Below, piece after piece: positions 26,058 through 35,452 of a stretch of 64,000 bases of DNA. The stretch is taken from NCBI GenBank assembly GCA_021781575.1, contig JAJXWP010000020.1:1-64000 (forward strand), read 5' to 3'. The notes beneath the pieces were generated by a model that was given only the letters and a program-made list of their open reading frames with translations, searched no databases and was not told where the DNA came from. The translations under genes and the position numbers were made by a program. Origin of the DNA: Pseudomonadota bacterium. Its GTDB lineage: Bacteria; Pseudomonadota; Alphaproteobacteria; Rhodospirillales; Magnetospirillaceae. Positions within the stretch are counted from its first letter, which is position 1, and each line of letters opens with the position of its first letter.

Positions 26058-27454
26058 GCCGCCACCCGAGCGGCACGCCGCACATAGGCTTTCACGGTGT
26101 CGAAGTCGTTGGGCAGAACATCATAGCGCTCCGGGCGCTCGAACAGATCGGCAAGGCGCGGCGGCAGCGCCGGCCGCACCCCGGTGGCCGCTTCGACGGC
26201 GGCGGGGAATTTCGCCGGATGCGCCGTGGCCAGAGCCACCATCGGCGTCGCCGGGTCGCGGCGGCAGGCACGGCCGGCGGCAACGCCGATGGCCGAATGG
26301 GGATCGATCAGTTCTCCGGTCTCTTGGTAAATCCGGCGAATGACCTGCCGGGTGCCCTCGTCGTCCAGGCGGTAGCCGGCAAACAGGGTGCGAATTGCCG
26401 TCATCCGCGCGGAATCGACGGAAAACCGGCCGCTCTGGCGGAAGGCGCCCATGCGCGCCCTCACCTCGCCCGCATCCTCGCCGAACAGGTCGAACAGGTA
26501 GCGCTCGAAGTTGCTGGAAACCTGGATATCCATGCTCGGGCTCAACGTCGGGACCACCTGCCCCATGACCATCTCCCCTGTTTCGAAGAAGCGGGTAAGG
26601 ATGTCGTTGGTGTTCGACCCCACCACCAGCTGGCTGATCGGCAGACCCAAACGCCGCGCGGCGAAAGCGGCATAGACGTTGCCGAAATTGCCCGTCGGCA
26701 CGGCGAAGGCGACTTCGCGCCCCGGGGCCCCCAGGGCCGTGGCCGCCGCTACATAATAGACGATCTGAGCCATGATGCGGGCCCAGTTGATGGAATTTAC
26801 CGCCGACAGATTGAGCTCATCACGGAATGCCTGGTCGTTGAACATGGCTTTGACCATGTCCTGGCAGTCGTCGAAGGTTCCCTCGAGAGCGATGTTGTGG
26901 ACGTTCGCCGAGGCAACGGTGGTCATCTGGCGGCGCTGCACCTCGGAGGTGCGGCCATGGGGATGAAGGATGACGATATCCACCGCCTCGCGGTCGCGGC
27001 ACGCTTCGATAGCCGCCGAGCCGGTATCGCCCGAGGTTGCCCCGACGATGGTGACCCGCCGCCCCTTGGTCCGCAGCACATGGTCGAACAGGCGGCCCAG
27101 CAACTGCAGGGCGTAGTCCTTGAAGGCCAAGGTCGGGCCGTGGAACAGCTCGAGCAGCCAGTCATTGCGCCCCAGTTGTTTCAGAGGGGCGACCGCCGCA
27201 TGGTCGAAGACGCCATAGGTCTCGCTCACCAGCTGGGCGAAGTCGTCCTCGGCGATGGTTCCGTTGATAAATGGCCGCATCACCCTCACCGCCAGTTCGG
27301 CATAGGGCAGTCCGGCCAAGGAGCGAAGTTCGTCGGCCGACAAAGTCGGCCACCTCTGGGGCAGGTATAGCCCGCCGTCGCGGGCCAAACCGGCCAGGAG
27401 CACGTCGTCGAATACCAGGACAGGCGCCTGTCCGCGGGTGCTGTGATAGGTCAA
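26054..27454 (-). CDS. thrC: Threonine synthase
   Basis: A PLP-dependent enzyme converting O-phosphohomoserine to threonine. Diagnostic features: the N-terminal YHSTRGQAP, GPTLAFKDYALQLLG with the PLP lysine, VGATSGDTGSAAIEACR (phosphate site) and the long threonine synthase II-type C-terminus (GNFGNVYAAFAARRLGLPI). About 466 residues. The start is set at TTG 27454, preceded by GGAG, because the family begins M(K/T)Y.STRG; the frame extends to a GTG at 27484. Followed by the overlapping M16 peptidase gene. Confidence 0.96.
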   Translation of the reverse strand: MTYHSTRGQAPVLVFDDVLLAGLARDGGLYLPQRWPTLSADELRSLAGLPYAELAVRVMRPFINGTIAEDDFAQLVSETYGVFDHAAVAPLKQLGRNDWLLELFHGPTLAFKDYALQLLGRLFDHVLRTKGRRVTIVGATSGDTGSAAIEACRDREAVDIVILHPHGRTSEVQRRQMTTVASANVHNIALEGTFDDCQDMVKAMFNDQAFRDELNLSAVNSINWARIMAQIVYYVAAATALGAPGREVAFAVPTGNFGNVYAAFAARRLGLPISQLVVGSNTNDILTRFFETGEMVMGQVVPTLSPSMDIQVSSNFERYLFDLFGEDAGEVRARMGAFRQSGRFSVDSARMTAIRTLFAGYRLDDEGTRQVIRRIYQETGELIDPHSAIGVAAGRACRRDPATPMVALATAHPAKFPAAVEAATGVRPALPPRLADLFERPERYDVLPNDFDTVKAYVRRAARVAA

Positions 27455-27616
27455 TGCTCTCGCTCCGCTGTCGTGCGACCGCACACCTTAACGAGGCATA
27501 TGGGGCGGGACAAGCTTGCGGCTTGGCCTTTTTCGAAATTCCCGGCGCCCCGCCCGGCCGCCGGCCCGGTCAAGGGTGCGCACCGCCTGGCTTCGGCGCT
27601 GCCGGTGCGGCCCGTT

Positions 27617-27645
27617 TCCGTCACCCCTCCCAGGGGGGTGACGGA
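27617..27645. terminator. Strong hairpin near 3' end of the DUF4214 gene
   Basis: TCCGTCACCCC and GGGGTGACGGA form an 11-bp perfect stem with a 7-nt loop, 34 nt beyond the stop of the minus-strand gene ending at 27679. There is no T-run on that strand, so it may act as a rho-independent-like barrier or RNA stabiliser rather than a classical terminator. Confidence 0.5.
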
Positions 27646-27678
27646 GGGCGGCGCCGCGGGCCGCGACGCCCTGGAACG

Positions 27679-29799
27679 CTATACCAGCATCAGCCAGTGG
27701 TGGGCGTCGGCCGGATGCTGGGCAGTGACCGTGACGTCGGACAGGAACTCCGGCGACTGGCTGAAATAGGCCAGCACCTGGGCATGAGCCGCGGTCTCGG
27801 CCTGGGCCAAGGCGGCGGAGCCGGGAGCGAGGCCGGCCAGCATCGGATCGATGACGTGGGTCTGGTACCAACCCGTCGCCCCCGCTTCCGGCGCTCGGTG
27901 CAGCAGATTGTTGTAGGAGTCGCTGATGAACTGCGCGTCCCCGGCGGCGTCATCCGAGTAGTTGTGCTCGGGATTGCCGGTGTATTCCGGCGAGGTGAGG
28001 AACCAGGTGGCGAACTGGACGAACGGCGTCCCAGGATGCGCCGCCGCATAGGTTTCATAGAAGTTGAGCCCGGCGGCGTCGGGGGTACGGCCGAACGCCG
28101 CGCCGTACAGCTCGGTGACCATCGCCGAAGATACCGAGCCGCCAGCCGGCGGCGCCGTCGTGGCGACGATCTCGGTCCCGTTGGAAAATTGCAGAGCGGT
28201 GACGTTGGTGAGCAGATCGGCGCTGGCGCGGCCGGTCCCCGTCTCGGTCACCAGAAAGCTGTCGCTGTTGGGGATCGAGGCGACGGCGTATTGGTCGGCT
28301 GCTCCGCTGAACACCGCCGTGGTGGCGTGGCCGGCCGGGGCGAGAATTGTCAGGTTCGGTGCCGAAGCGTCGACCGACAGGGTGAAGTTGCTGGTGATGT
28401 CCGCCAGGACGGCTGCGTCCGTGGTCAGCTGTGCCGTCGACACCGACAGGTTGGGAAGAGCGGTGTCGGTCATCGTGATCGAGCCGAGGCTTCCGCTGGC
28501 CGCCAGACCTTGCAAGGCGTCGAGATGGGCCTGCACGGCGGCGGCGGTGTCGCTGATGGCGGCCGGGACGCCGGCCGGAGTGCTCAGTGCCGTCGCCACG
28601 GACACCGGAGCCGCGGCCGGCAGGCCGACGGTAATCGCCGTGCCGCCGCTGCCGTCGGCCTGGACCTGGAATGCGGCCGGGGAGAAGTCTCCGACCAGAT
28701 GGACCGTCGCAACGGTGGCACCGGAATTGGTGACGGTCAACTGATTGCCTGACGACAGGCTGACCGAGTTCGCCGCGATACCCGACAGGTCGATGGTGTC
28801 GCCGGTCGAAAAGCCGACAACCGAGCCGGTGAAGCTCTGCGGCGCATCCAGCTTGAGGACTCCGTCGGGCCCGGTGAACACCACGTTACCGGCGGCGGCG
28901 GACCCCAGTTCGAGAGTCGCCCCGCTGTCGATGGCAAAATGGCCGGACCCGCCGACCGGCCCGGCCAACAGCGAAGTGCCGGCAGCCGCCTCGAACACGC
29001 CGTCGTTGGTCAGCGTGCCGTGGAAGGATGTCCCCGGCCCGACCAGCGTGGCGCCCGTGGCGACGTTGACGGCCTGGGCGTTGATGCCCCAGTCGCTGAG
29101 CGCCAGCGTGCCGCTGACGACATTGACCGCCGCCAGGGCCGATCCTTGGGGATCCCCGAGCTCGCCGAGGGCGTTGAAGACGTTGCCGCTGCCCACCGCC
29201 ACATCGATCATCCCATGGCCGGCGGCACCGGCCAGGATGTTGCCGAAAATAGTCCCGCCGTCGATATTCACCACATCGGCATTGGGCGACAAGGCGATGG
29301 AGCCGATGATGGAGCCGGTATTGGTGAGCGTCTCGTCGTGCTGTGCCGCGCTGAAGTTCACCGCGTAGCCGAGTCCGGCGTTTTCCACAACACCCGAGTT
29401 GACTACGCTTCCGATCAGGCTTCCGGGCATCGCCGGGCCGGCACCGATGCCGATCGCATCACCGGAGCTACCGTCGATCCGGGCGATGGTACCGCTGTTG
29501 TCGATGGTTCCGGTGAGCGTGCCGGCGACGAAAATGCCGTCCACACCGCCGGTGCCGGAGACCACGATGGTCCCCTGGTTCGTGATATCGGCTGTAAGAG
29601 TCCCCGAGGTCGCCACGCCGCCGCCGTCAACGGCGGCATTCTGGATGAAGCCGCTCGGTCCGTTGGTGAATCCGCTGTAAGTGGAACCGACGTTCAGGGC
29701 GCTTGCAGGATATCCCGAAGGATCTCCAAGAGAGACCGCGACGCTTTGCTGGGTCGACGCGTCTCCGGTAATTGTCTGATTGTTGATGTAGCTGGCCAT
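27679..29799 (-). CDS. Secreted-type beta-rich protein with DUF4214
   Basis: A 706-residue protein (start MASYINNQTI at 29799; ATG at 29808 also possible). Residues 1-330 are Gly/Asn/Ser/Thr-rich beta-helix-like sequence (NQGTIVVSGTGG, IDNSGTIARIDG). A beta domain follows (VVGFSTGDTIDLSGIAANSV), then repeats of loop-strand sequence, and DUF4214 at the end (VTELYGAAFGRTPDAAGLNF, CYNN-like NNLLHRAPEAG). It is a clear paralog of 7698-11678, aligning at N-terminus, middle and C-terminus but lacking the HAF block. Both end HPADA-HW plus a hydrophobic tail. There is no Sec signal; type I export to the cell surface is inferred. Confidence 0.8.
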   Translation of the reverse strand: MASYINNQTITGDASTQQSVAVSLGDPSGYPASALNVGSTYSGFTNGPSGFIQNAAVDGGGVATSGTLTADITNQGTIVVSGTGGVDGIFVAGTLTGTIDNSGTIARIDGSSGDAIGIGAGPAMPGSLIGSVVNSGVVENAGLGYAVNFSAAQHDETLTNTGSIIGSIALSPNADVVNIDGGTIFGNILAGAAGHGMIDVAVGSGNVFNALGELGDPQGSALAAVNVVSGTLALSDWGINAQAVNVATGATLVGPGTSFHGTLTNDGVFEAAAGTSLLAGPVGGSGHFAIDSGATLELGSAAAGNVVFTGPDGVLKLDAPQSFTGSVVGFSTGDTIDLSGIAANSVSLSSGNQLTVTNSGATVATVHLVGDFSPAAFQVQADGSGGTAITVGLPAAAPVSVATALSTPAGVPAAISDTAAAVQAHLDALQGLAASGSLGSITMTDTALPNLSVSTAQLTTDAAVLADITSNFTLSVDASAPNLTILAPAGHATTAVFSGAADQYAVASIPNSDSFLVTETGTGRASADLLTNVTALQFSNGTEIVATTAPPAGGSVSSAMVTELYGAAFGRTPDAAGLNFYETYAAAHPGTPFVQFATWFLTSPEYTGNPEHNYSDDAAGDAQFISDSYNNLLHRAPEAGATGWYQTHVIDPMLAGLAPGSAALAQAETAAHAQVLAYFSQSPEFLSDVTVTAQHPADAHHWLMLV

Positions 29800-30115
29800 T
29801 GGGCGCACACCTTCTTCATTGAAGATCTCCGCAAAGCGCAGGACAGAGACCCTTACGCGTCGCGGCTAACGACGACAGAAGGTACAGACGCAACAAAGCA
29901 ACAGCCATTACCCGGGGGGCTATAAGAAGGGCTCTAAGTTGGTAACCACTAATTTTCGCAAATCACATTGCAAAAAGCACTACAGACAATGCGCGACGAT
30001 AACATATATATCTATAGTATTATTATGTTCATATTTCAAACTGCGGCAATCCACACCAGCCCCCTAATCGACATAGACCGCAGTTCTCATACCACCGCCG
30101 CACCACGCCGGGGGA
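29800..30115. other. AT-rich intergenic region upstream of the DUF4214 gene
   Basis: About 316 nt; 29940-30060 is conspicuously AT-rich (TATATATCTATAG and similar words) in an otherwise GC-rich region. It likely holds the minus-strand promoter of the gene starting at 29799. No gene seen. Confidence 0.45.
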
Positions 30116-31612
30116 TCACGGCAGGTAGCGCTGCCGCAAATGCGCCTTGAAAACCGCGGTATCGAGAGGTCGCCCAGTGGCCTGTGTCAGCAATTCGTCG
30201 GTCCCGAGCAGCGATGCCTGGCCGTGGACGTTGGCACGCAGCCAGGACAACAGCGGTCGGAAATCCCCCTCGGCGATGGCCGTGCGCAGTTCCGGCACGG
30301 CCCCGGCGGCTGCGTCGAACAGCTGGGCGGCGGTCATCGCACCCAAGGTATAGGTGGGAAAATAGCCGAAGGCCCCGTCAAACCAATGGATGTCCTGCAG
30401 GCAGCCCTGCCGGTCATTCGGCGGCACCAGACCGAGCAGTTCGCCCATCTGCTCGTTCCACGCCGCCGGAATGTCGGCCACCTGCAGATCGCCGGCAATC
30501 AGCGCTTTTTCGAGGCGATAGCGGAGGATGACATGAGCCGGATAGGTCACTTCGTCGGCATCGATGCGAATGAACCCGGGATCGACCCGTACATTGACGG
30601 CATATAGCGTCTCGGCATCCCAATGAGGTTGGCCCGTCGCGCCGAAGGCTTCGGCGATCACCGGAGCGGCGAAAGACAGGAACTCGCGGGAGCGACATGC
30701 TTGCATTTCCATCAGCAGGCTCTGGCTTTCGTGCAGGCTCATGCCGCGAGCCCGCCCTACCGGTTGGTGACGCCAGGCCGCCGGCAGGCCACGTTCGTAG
30801 AGCGCGTGACCGGTCTCATGCAGAACTCCCATCAGGCTGGCCATGAAGTCCCGCTCGTCATACCTGGTGGTGATACGCAGATCGTCAGGCGTTCCGCCGC
30901 AGAACGGATGCTGGCTGACATCGAGCCGTCCATGCTCGAACTCGAAACCCAGGGTCGCCATCATGCGCAGCCCCAAGGCCTTCTGGCAGTCCGTCGGAAA
31001 TGGCCCCGACGGCCCCTCGGGAGCTGGCACCTGGCGATCCTGCACCTCGCGCAGGAAACCGGGAAGGAAGGCGCCCAGGTCGTCCAATACGGCGTCGATG
31101 ACGGCTGCCCGCCCACCCGGCTCGTACTGGTCGAGCAGAGCGTCATAGGGGGCAACGGCGAGGGCTTGGCTTTTGATCGCGGCGACCTCGCGGGTTAGCC
31201 GCAGGACTTCGGTCAGCGGCCCGGCGACCAGGGCGAAATCGGCTTCCGCGCGGGCCTTCCTCCAGGTCATTTCCGACGCCGAGCAGGCTCGCGACAGCTG
31301 CTCGACCAGCCGCGCCGGAACGGCCGAAGCGTGCAGCCATTGGCGCCGCATCTCGCGCAGATTGGCCCGTTGCCAGGGGTCGAGGGCCTCGCCCTCGGCC
31401 GCGTCGAGGAGCCCGTGCACGTCCGGACCGGTCAGCATTTCGTGGTGCAAGGCCTTCAATGTCGCCAATTGCTCGGCACGGCTGGCGGCACCACCCGCCG
31501 GCATCATGGTCGCCATATCCCAATGGAGCATCCCCAGCGCCTGCTCGACATGCGACAAGCGCGCAAATAGGACTTCCAGGCTGTCATAGGCCGCCCGACA
31601 CTGCATCATCAC
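30116..31612 (-). CDS. Carboxypeptidase Taq (M32 metallopeptidase)
   Basis: A 498-residue cytoplasmic zinc carboxypeptidase of family M32. The active site HETGHALYERGLP (HExxH) is at about residue 262, followed by the family DxRxT-like and SLHESQSLLME motifs (third zinc ligand Glu in HESQS). The C-terminal YRLEKALIAGDLQVADIPAAWNE is typical. Family length is about 500 residues, so it is complete. It removes C-terminal residues from peptides with broad specificity. Stands alone, divergent from elbB at 31746. Confidence 0.96.
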   Translation of the reverse strand: MMMQCRAAYDSLEVLFARLSHVEQALGMLHWDMATMMPAGGAASRAEQLATLKALHHEMLTGPDVHGLLDAAEGEALDPWQRANLREMRRQWLHASAVPARLVEQLSRACSASEMTWRKARAEADFALVAGPLTEVLRLTREVAAIKSQALAVAPYDALLDQYEPGGRAAVIDAVLDDLGAFLPGFLREVQDRQVPAPEGPSGPFPTDCQKALGLRMMATLGFEFEHGRLDVSQHPFCGGTPDDLRITTRYDERDFMASLMGVLHETGHALYERGLPAAWRHQPVGRARGMSLHESQSLLMEMQACRSREFLSFAAPVIAEAFGATGQPHWDAETLYAVNVRVDPGFIRIDADEVTYPAHVILRYRLEKALIAGDLQVADIPAAWNEQMGELLGLVPPNDRQGCLQDIHWFDGAFGYFPTYTLGAMTAAQLFDAAAGAVPELRTAIAEGDFRPLLSWLRANVHGQASLLGTDELLTQATGRPLDTAVFKAHLRQRYLP

Positions 31613-31745
31613 CCTCTCGGCTGCGGGAAAACCCGAGAATCATAGCGGTCAGCGGCGGAAGAGGGAACAACGCCGAAGATGCTATTGCGCCGCACCATCG
31701 CCGATTTTACCCTTGCCGGGTTGGTCGCTGTGAAGGAGTGGGGAA

Positions 31746-32423
31746 ATGAACCAGAAGCCGAAGATCGCCGTTGTGCTGTCCGGATGCGGGGTCAACGATG
31801 GCGCGGAAATCCACGAGGCCGTTCTCACCATGCTGGCAATCGACCGCCAGGGCGCAGCCTATCAGTGCTTCGCCCCCAACATTCCGCAGCACGACGTGAT
31901 CGACCACGCTACCGGCAAGGAAACGGGCGAGACCCGCAATGTCCTGGTCGAAGCGGCCCGCATTGCCCGCGGCAAGATCCGCGATCTGGCCGGTTTCACT
32001 GCCGGCGAGTTCGATGGGCTGATCTTTCCCGGCGGGTTCGGCGCGGCGAAGAATTTGAGCAGCTTCGCCGCCGACGGCGCCGACTGCGTGGTCGAGCCCT
32101 CGGTGGCCAAGGCGATCCGCACCATGCATGCGGAAGGCAAACCGATCGGCGCCCTGTGCATCGCGCCGGCGGTGGTCGCCAAGGTGTTGGGCCATGTGGA
32201 GCTGACCATCGGCAACGATGCCGGCACGGCGTCCGCCATTCAAGAAATGGGGGCAAAGCATCGCACGGCCACCCACGGCGAGGTGGTGATCGACAGAACC
32301 GCACGGGTCGCCACGACGCCCTGCTACATGCTGGACGCCACCATCTCGCAGGTCGCCGACGGAGCCGGCAATCTGGTGAAGGCGGTGCTCGAGATGGCCG
32401 CCGAAAGGGCCAAGGCGGCATAG
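31746..32423 (+). CDS. elbB: Isoprenoid biosynthesis glyoxalase ElbB
   Basis: A 225-residue DJ-1/PfpI-superfamily protein. Family hallmarks: KIAVVLSGCGVNDGAEIHEA at the N-terminus, YQCFAPNIPQHDVIDHATG, FDGLIFPGGFGAAKNLSSFA and PIGALCIAPAVVAK with the nucleophile-elbow Cys. E. coli ElbB has weak glyoxalase activity and a historic link to isoprenoid formation; the physiological role is uncertain. AAGGAG lies about 9 nt upstream of the ATG. Confidence 0.95.
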   Translation: MNQKPKIAVVLSGCGVNDGAEIHEAVLTMLAIDRQGAAYQCFAPNIPQHDVIDHATGKETGETRNVLVEAARIARGKIRDLAGFTAGEFDGLIFPGGFGAAKNLSSFAADGADCVVEPSVAKAIRTMHAEGKPIGALCIAPAVVAKVLGHVELTIGNDAGTASAIQEMGAKHRTATHGEVVIDRTARVATTPCYMLDATISQVADGAGNLVKAVLEMAAERAKAA

Positions 32424-32444
32424 GGCCTGCGAATGAAACCGCGG

Positions 32445-32463
32445 GGCGGGCATCTTGCCCGCC
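32445..32463. terminator. Hairpin between elbB and the RNA methyltransferase gene
   Basis: GGCGGGC and GCCCGCC with a 5-nt loop form a compact GC-rich stem in the gap between two convergent genes. It could terminate either transcript; there is no T-run. Confidence 0.35.
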
Positions 32464-32502
32464 TCATTGGTCCCGGGACGGCCTCTATTTCATTCACCGG
32501 CT

Positions 32503-33816
32503 TCAGCGTTCGAATACCGCTACCGCCTCCAGATGAGCCGACCAGGGGAACTGGTCGACCGGTGTCGCCTGCCGTAACCGATAGCCGCCCTTGGCCAGAA
32601 TCCGGGCGTCACGCGCCAGAGTGGCCGGATTGCAGGACACCGCCACAATCAGCGGCGGCCCGGCAGCCGCCAGGATCTCGGCCTGGGCGGCGGCACCGAC
32701 CCGCGGTGGATCGAAAACGACGGCTTGGAAGCGTTTCAGTTCCTCGGCCGACAGCGGTCGCCGGGCCAGGTCGCGGTTCTCGGTGGTCACTCGGCCAGGC
32801 GATTCGCCGGCCGCGGCGCTCAGGGCGCGCAGGGCGGCGGCGTCCCCTTCCACGGCGTGGACCGCCGCCATGCGGGCCAGTGGAAAGGTGAAGCTGCCGC
32901 AGCCCGCATAGAGATCGGCAACCGGAGTGCAGGTTCCGATCGCCGCGACGACCAGCGACGCCAGCGCGTCTTCGCCTTCCCGGCTGGGCTGCAGGAAGCC
33001 CCCCGGCGGCAGCACGACGCCGACGCCGGCGAAGCGCACCACCGGCGGGCGGCGGCAGGCCAACGGCTCGATCAGTTCACCTCCCGGGCGGCGCCACGAC
33101 AATCGGGCCAGATCCTGGCTGTCGGCAAATGCGGCAAGCCGCTCGCGGTCAAACAGGTCGAGCCGCGCGTCGGCCTCGACTAGAAGGTCGATGCCGGCCT
33201 CGGTCAAGCTGGCCACGGCATCGCCTTCGCGTCCCTCGTCGATCAGCGCCGGCAGCAGGTCGCGCAAGGGCGGCAGCAAATCGATCAGTTGCGGCGCCAC
33301 GAGCCGGCATTGCGCAAGGTCGACGACCTCGTGACTGCCTTTCGTGTTGAAGCCGACGGCAAGCCTGCCGCGCCGCCGCGCGAAGGCAAAGGCGGCCCGC
33401 CGACGGCTGCCGGGAGCGATGCACAGAAGCGGCCCCACCGCCTCGCAGTCGAAGCCGGCGCGAGCCAAGGCCTCGACCAGTAGACCGCGCTTCCAGGCGA
33501 CGTAGGCGGCACCGTCGAGATGCTGCAGGGAACAGCCGCCGCAGCGGCCGAAATGCCGGCAGGGCGGCTCGACGCGACCGGGTCCGCCGGTCAGCACTTG
33601 CAGCGGCCAAGCCACCAGGCCGTCACCGCGACGGCCGTCGATCCGCACCACCACCCGGTCACCGGGTACGGTGTAGGGGACGAACACCGGCTCGCCCTGA
33701 TGGCTGGCGATGCCGTCGCCGCGGCCGCCCAGGGCGGCAATCTCCACTTCAAGGTTACGCGGTAACGGTGCGCCGCGCTTGGTGCGGGATCTTACGTGAC
33801 GGGACGGATGACTCAT
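32503..33816 (-). CDS. TrmA/RlmD-type class I SAM RNA uracil methyltransferase
   Basis: A 437-residue tRNA/rRNA m5U methyltransferase. An N-terminal TRAM-like RNA-binding domain spans about residues 18-75 (EVEIAALGGRGDGIA, EPVFVPYTVPGDRV). Iron-sulfur cysteines sit in PPCRHFGRCGGCSLQHLDG plus Cys in LLCIAPGSRR. The SAM fold shows VADLYAGCGSFTFPLAR and AVFDPPRVGAA, and the catalytic Cys in AVSCNPATLARDA. Substrate (U747/U1939 of 23S rRNA or tRNA U54) cannot be decided. It is the last gene of the operon with the Mla-type transporter, overlapping the lipoprotein gene by 4 nt. Confidence 0.93.
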   Translation of the reverse strand: MSHPSRHVRSRTKRGAPLPRNLEVEIAALGGRGDGIASHQGEPVFVPYTVPGDRVVVRIDGRRGDGLVAWPLQVLTGGPGRVEPPCRHFGRCGGCSLQHLDGAAYVAWKRGLLVEALARAGFDCEAVGPLLCIAPGSRRRAAFAFARRRGRLAVGFNTKGSHEVVDLAQCRLVAPQLIDLLPPLRDLLPALIDEGREGDAVASLTEAGIDLLVEADARLDLFDRERLAAFADSQDLARLSWRRPGGELIEPLACRRPPVVRFAGVGVVLPPGGFLQPSREGEDALASLVVAAIGTCTPVADLYAGCGSFTFPLARMAAVHAVEGDAAALRALSAAAGESPGRVTTENRDLARRPLSAEELKRFQAVVFDPPRVGAAAQAEILAAAGPPLIVAVSCNPATLARDARILAKGGYRLRQATPVDQFPWSAHLEAVAVFER

Positions 33817-34472
33817 GAATTTGCGGAAAGTCCGGAAAGGTCGTTGAGAAACTGGGCGAAAAGCTCCTGCACCGCCGCCTGGTAGGCGGCCACCGCATCG
33901 CCCGCCCGGTCGCTGGCGGACGGCTCTTTTACCCTGTAGCCCTTGAGCAGCAACAATTTATGGTCGCGCGAGCGCATGACGCCGATTTCCATGTCAACCA
34001 CCACCGCCGGCGATCCACCAGCAACCTGTTCGAAGCGGCGCAGGCGCCCGTCGATGACATAGTCGGCCGAGACGCGAAATCCGGGGATGACGACGAGATC
34101 GGCGGCATGCGCCTGGCGTAGCACGGCGACCAGTTGATCCTGCAGCAGCACCGGCGGCGGCTCGGTCCAGAACTGGTAACCGTAGCGCAGTACCTGGTCC
34201 GGTTTGTCGCTGTAGCTGTACAGCAGGGCCCGCTGGCCGGTCAATCCCATGGCGCCGAAGCGCCGGACCTCGACCACGCCGGGCAAGGTGGGCCGTGACA
34301 GCGTAAGCGGTGCCTTGACTTGCAGGCGGTAGAAATCGTCGGCGGGGATCGACGTGGTGCACGCGGCAAGCAGAGCCAGCAGGCCCGGGAAGACCAGCCC
34401 CACAAGCGTCCGGGCCAGCAGCGGCCCGATGACGCCCCGGAGCACTGGCGCGCGTCTGGTCTTTCGGCTCAT
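33813..34472 (-). CDS. ABC-type transport auxiliary lipoprotein (PqiC-like)
   Basis: A 219-residue lipoprotein. The signal sequence ends in a lipobox LLALLAACTTS, so the mature protein is anchored through Cys at about residue 38. The body matches the ABC transport auxiliary component family: FYRLQVKAPLTL, VEVRRFGAMGLTGQRALLYS, YGYQFWTEPPPVLLQDQLVAVL and YVIDGRLRRFEQV. These lipoproteins partner with MCE/Mla transporters to move lipids across the periplasm. It follows the MlaD gene with a 4-nt overlap and precedes the RNA methyltransferase. Confidence 0.9.
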   Translation of the reverse strand: MSRKTRRAPVLRGVIGPLLARTLVGLVFPGLLALLAACTTSIPADDFYRLQVKAPLTLSRPTLPGVVEVRRFGAMGLTGQRALLYSYSDKPDQVLRYGYQFWTEPPPVLLQDQLVAVLRQAHAADLVVIPGFRVSADYVIDGRLRRFEQVAGGSPAVVVDMEIGVMRSRDHKLLLLKGYRVKEPSASDRAGDAVAAYQAAVQELFAQFLNDLSGLSANS

Positions 34473-35452
34473 TGCGGCCCCGTCTCGCGGGCGGGCCGCG
34501 CCCCGCCCAGCAGCAGGCTCGGATTCTGGCGGATCTGACGGCTGAATTCATTCATGTTGCGCGCCGTACCATCCAGATTGTCGGTAACGGAATCGATACT
34601 GCTGGCCACAGCCTGCATCGTATAGCGAAGGTCCCTCAGGCTGCGGTCGATATTGTCGCTGTTGCCAGCCACCGTCTTGTCGAGGAGGCCGATCACCTGG
34701 TCGACCTTCGCTTTGCTCGCGTGGAGGCTTTGGGTGAGCTCGGCCAGATTGGCGGTAGTCCGGTCGGCATTGTCGATGGCGTCGTTGAGCTTGCGGGTAT
34801 TGGCGTCGCTGAATACCCGGTCCAGTCCCTTGGTCGCCCGCTCCATGTTGGACGAAATGCGCGGCGTCTTTTCGGCCAGATCGGCCGACAACGCCACCAG
34901 ATTGTCGAGCAATTCGGGCGCCCGCTTCTCGATCACCGGACCGAACGAACTGACGGTGCGGTTCAGCGCCTCGACCAGCGGACGGATGCCGGTCTGGCTG
35001 AGTGCTGTCACCTCCGACGCGATGTCGGCCATGGCGACGAACAGATTGCCGCCCGGCTGGCTGCGGATCTGTGATCCCGGCTTGGCCAAGATGGCGCTGG
35101 CGCCGCCCTTGATGTCGACGGCCACCGCGGCGAGCAGGCCCGAGGCGGCGATGCGGGCCACGCTGTCATCCGGGATCGGCCAGCCGTGCTTGATCGCCAA
35201 CTCGACGATGAAGCTCACCTTGCCGCCGCTACGCTGCGGCTTGATGTCCTGCACCTGGCCGATGGCAAATCCATCGAAGAACACCTTGGCGCCGTATTTC
35301 AGGCCGGACACGTTGTCATAGACGGCGTAGTAGGAATCGGTGGCACCGGCACGGCCGGAGATCAAGGCGATGGAGACCACCAGGGCCATCACCATGGCCA
35401 GGACAAACGCACCCACCAGAACATAGTTGGTCCGATTGTCGCGCATCGTCAT
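34469..35452 (-). CDS. mlaD: MlaD family (MCE domain) lipid-transport protein
   Basis: A 327-residue protein with an N-terminal membrane anchor (YVLVGAFVLAMVMALVVSIAL), an MCE domain at about residues 40-125 (YYAVYDNVSGLKYGAKVFFD and GQVQDIKPQR), and a long helical C-terminal part with many repeats of polar and Leu residues (DRTTANLAELTQSLHASKAK). MCE proteins form hexameric rings that bind phospholipids on the periplasmic side. It sits in the order E-F-D and overlaps the ATPase gene by 4 nt. Confidence 0.94.
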   Translation of the reverse strand: MTMRDNRTNYVLVGAFVLAMVMALVVSIALISGRAGATDSYYAVYDNVSGLKYGAKVFFDGFAIGQVQDIKPQRSGGKVSFIVELAIKHGWPIPDDSVARIAASGLLAAVAVDIKGGASAILAKPGSQIRSQPGGNLFVAMADIASEVTALSQTGIRPLVEALNRTVSSFGPVIEKRAPELLDNLVALSADLAEKTPRISSNMERATKGLDRVFSDANTRKLNDAIDNADRTTANLAELTQSLHASKAKVDQVIGLLDKTVAGNSDNIDRSLRDLRYTMQAVASSIDSVTDNLDGTARNMNEFSRQIRQNPSLLLGGARPARETGPQ

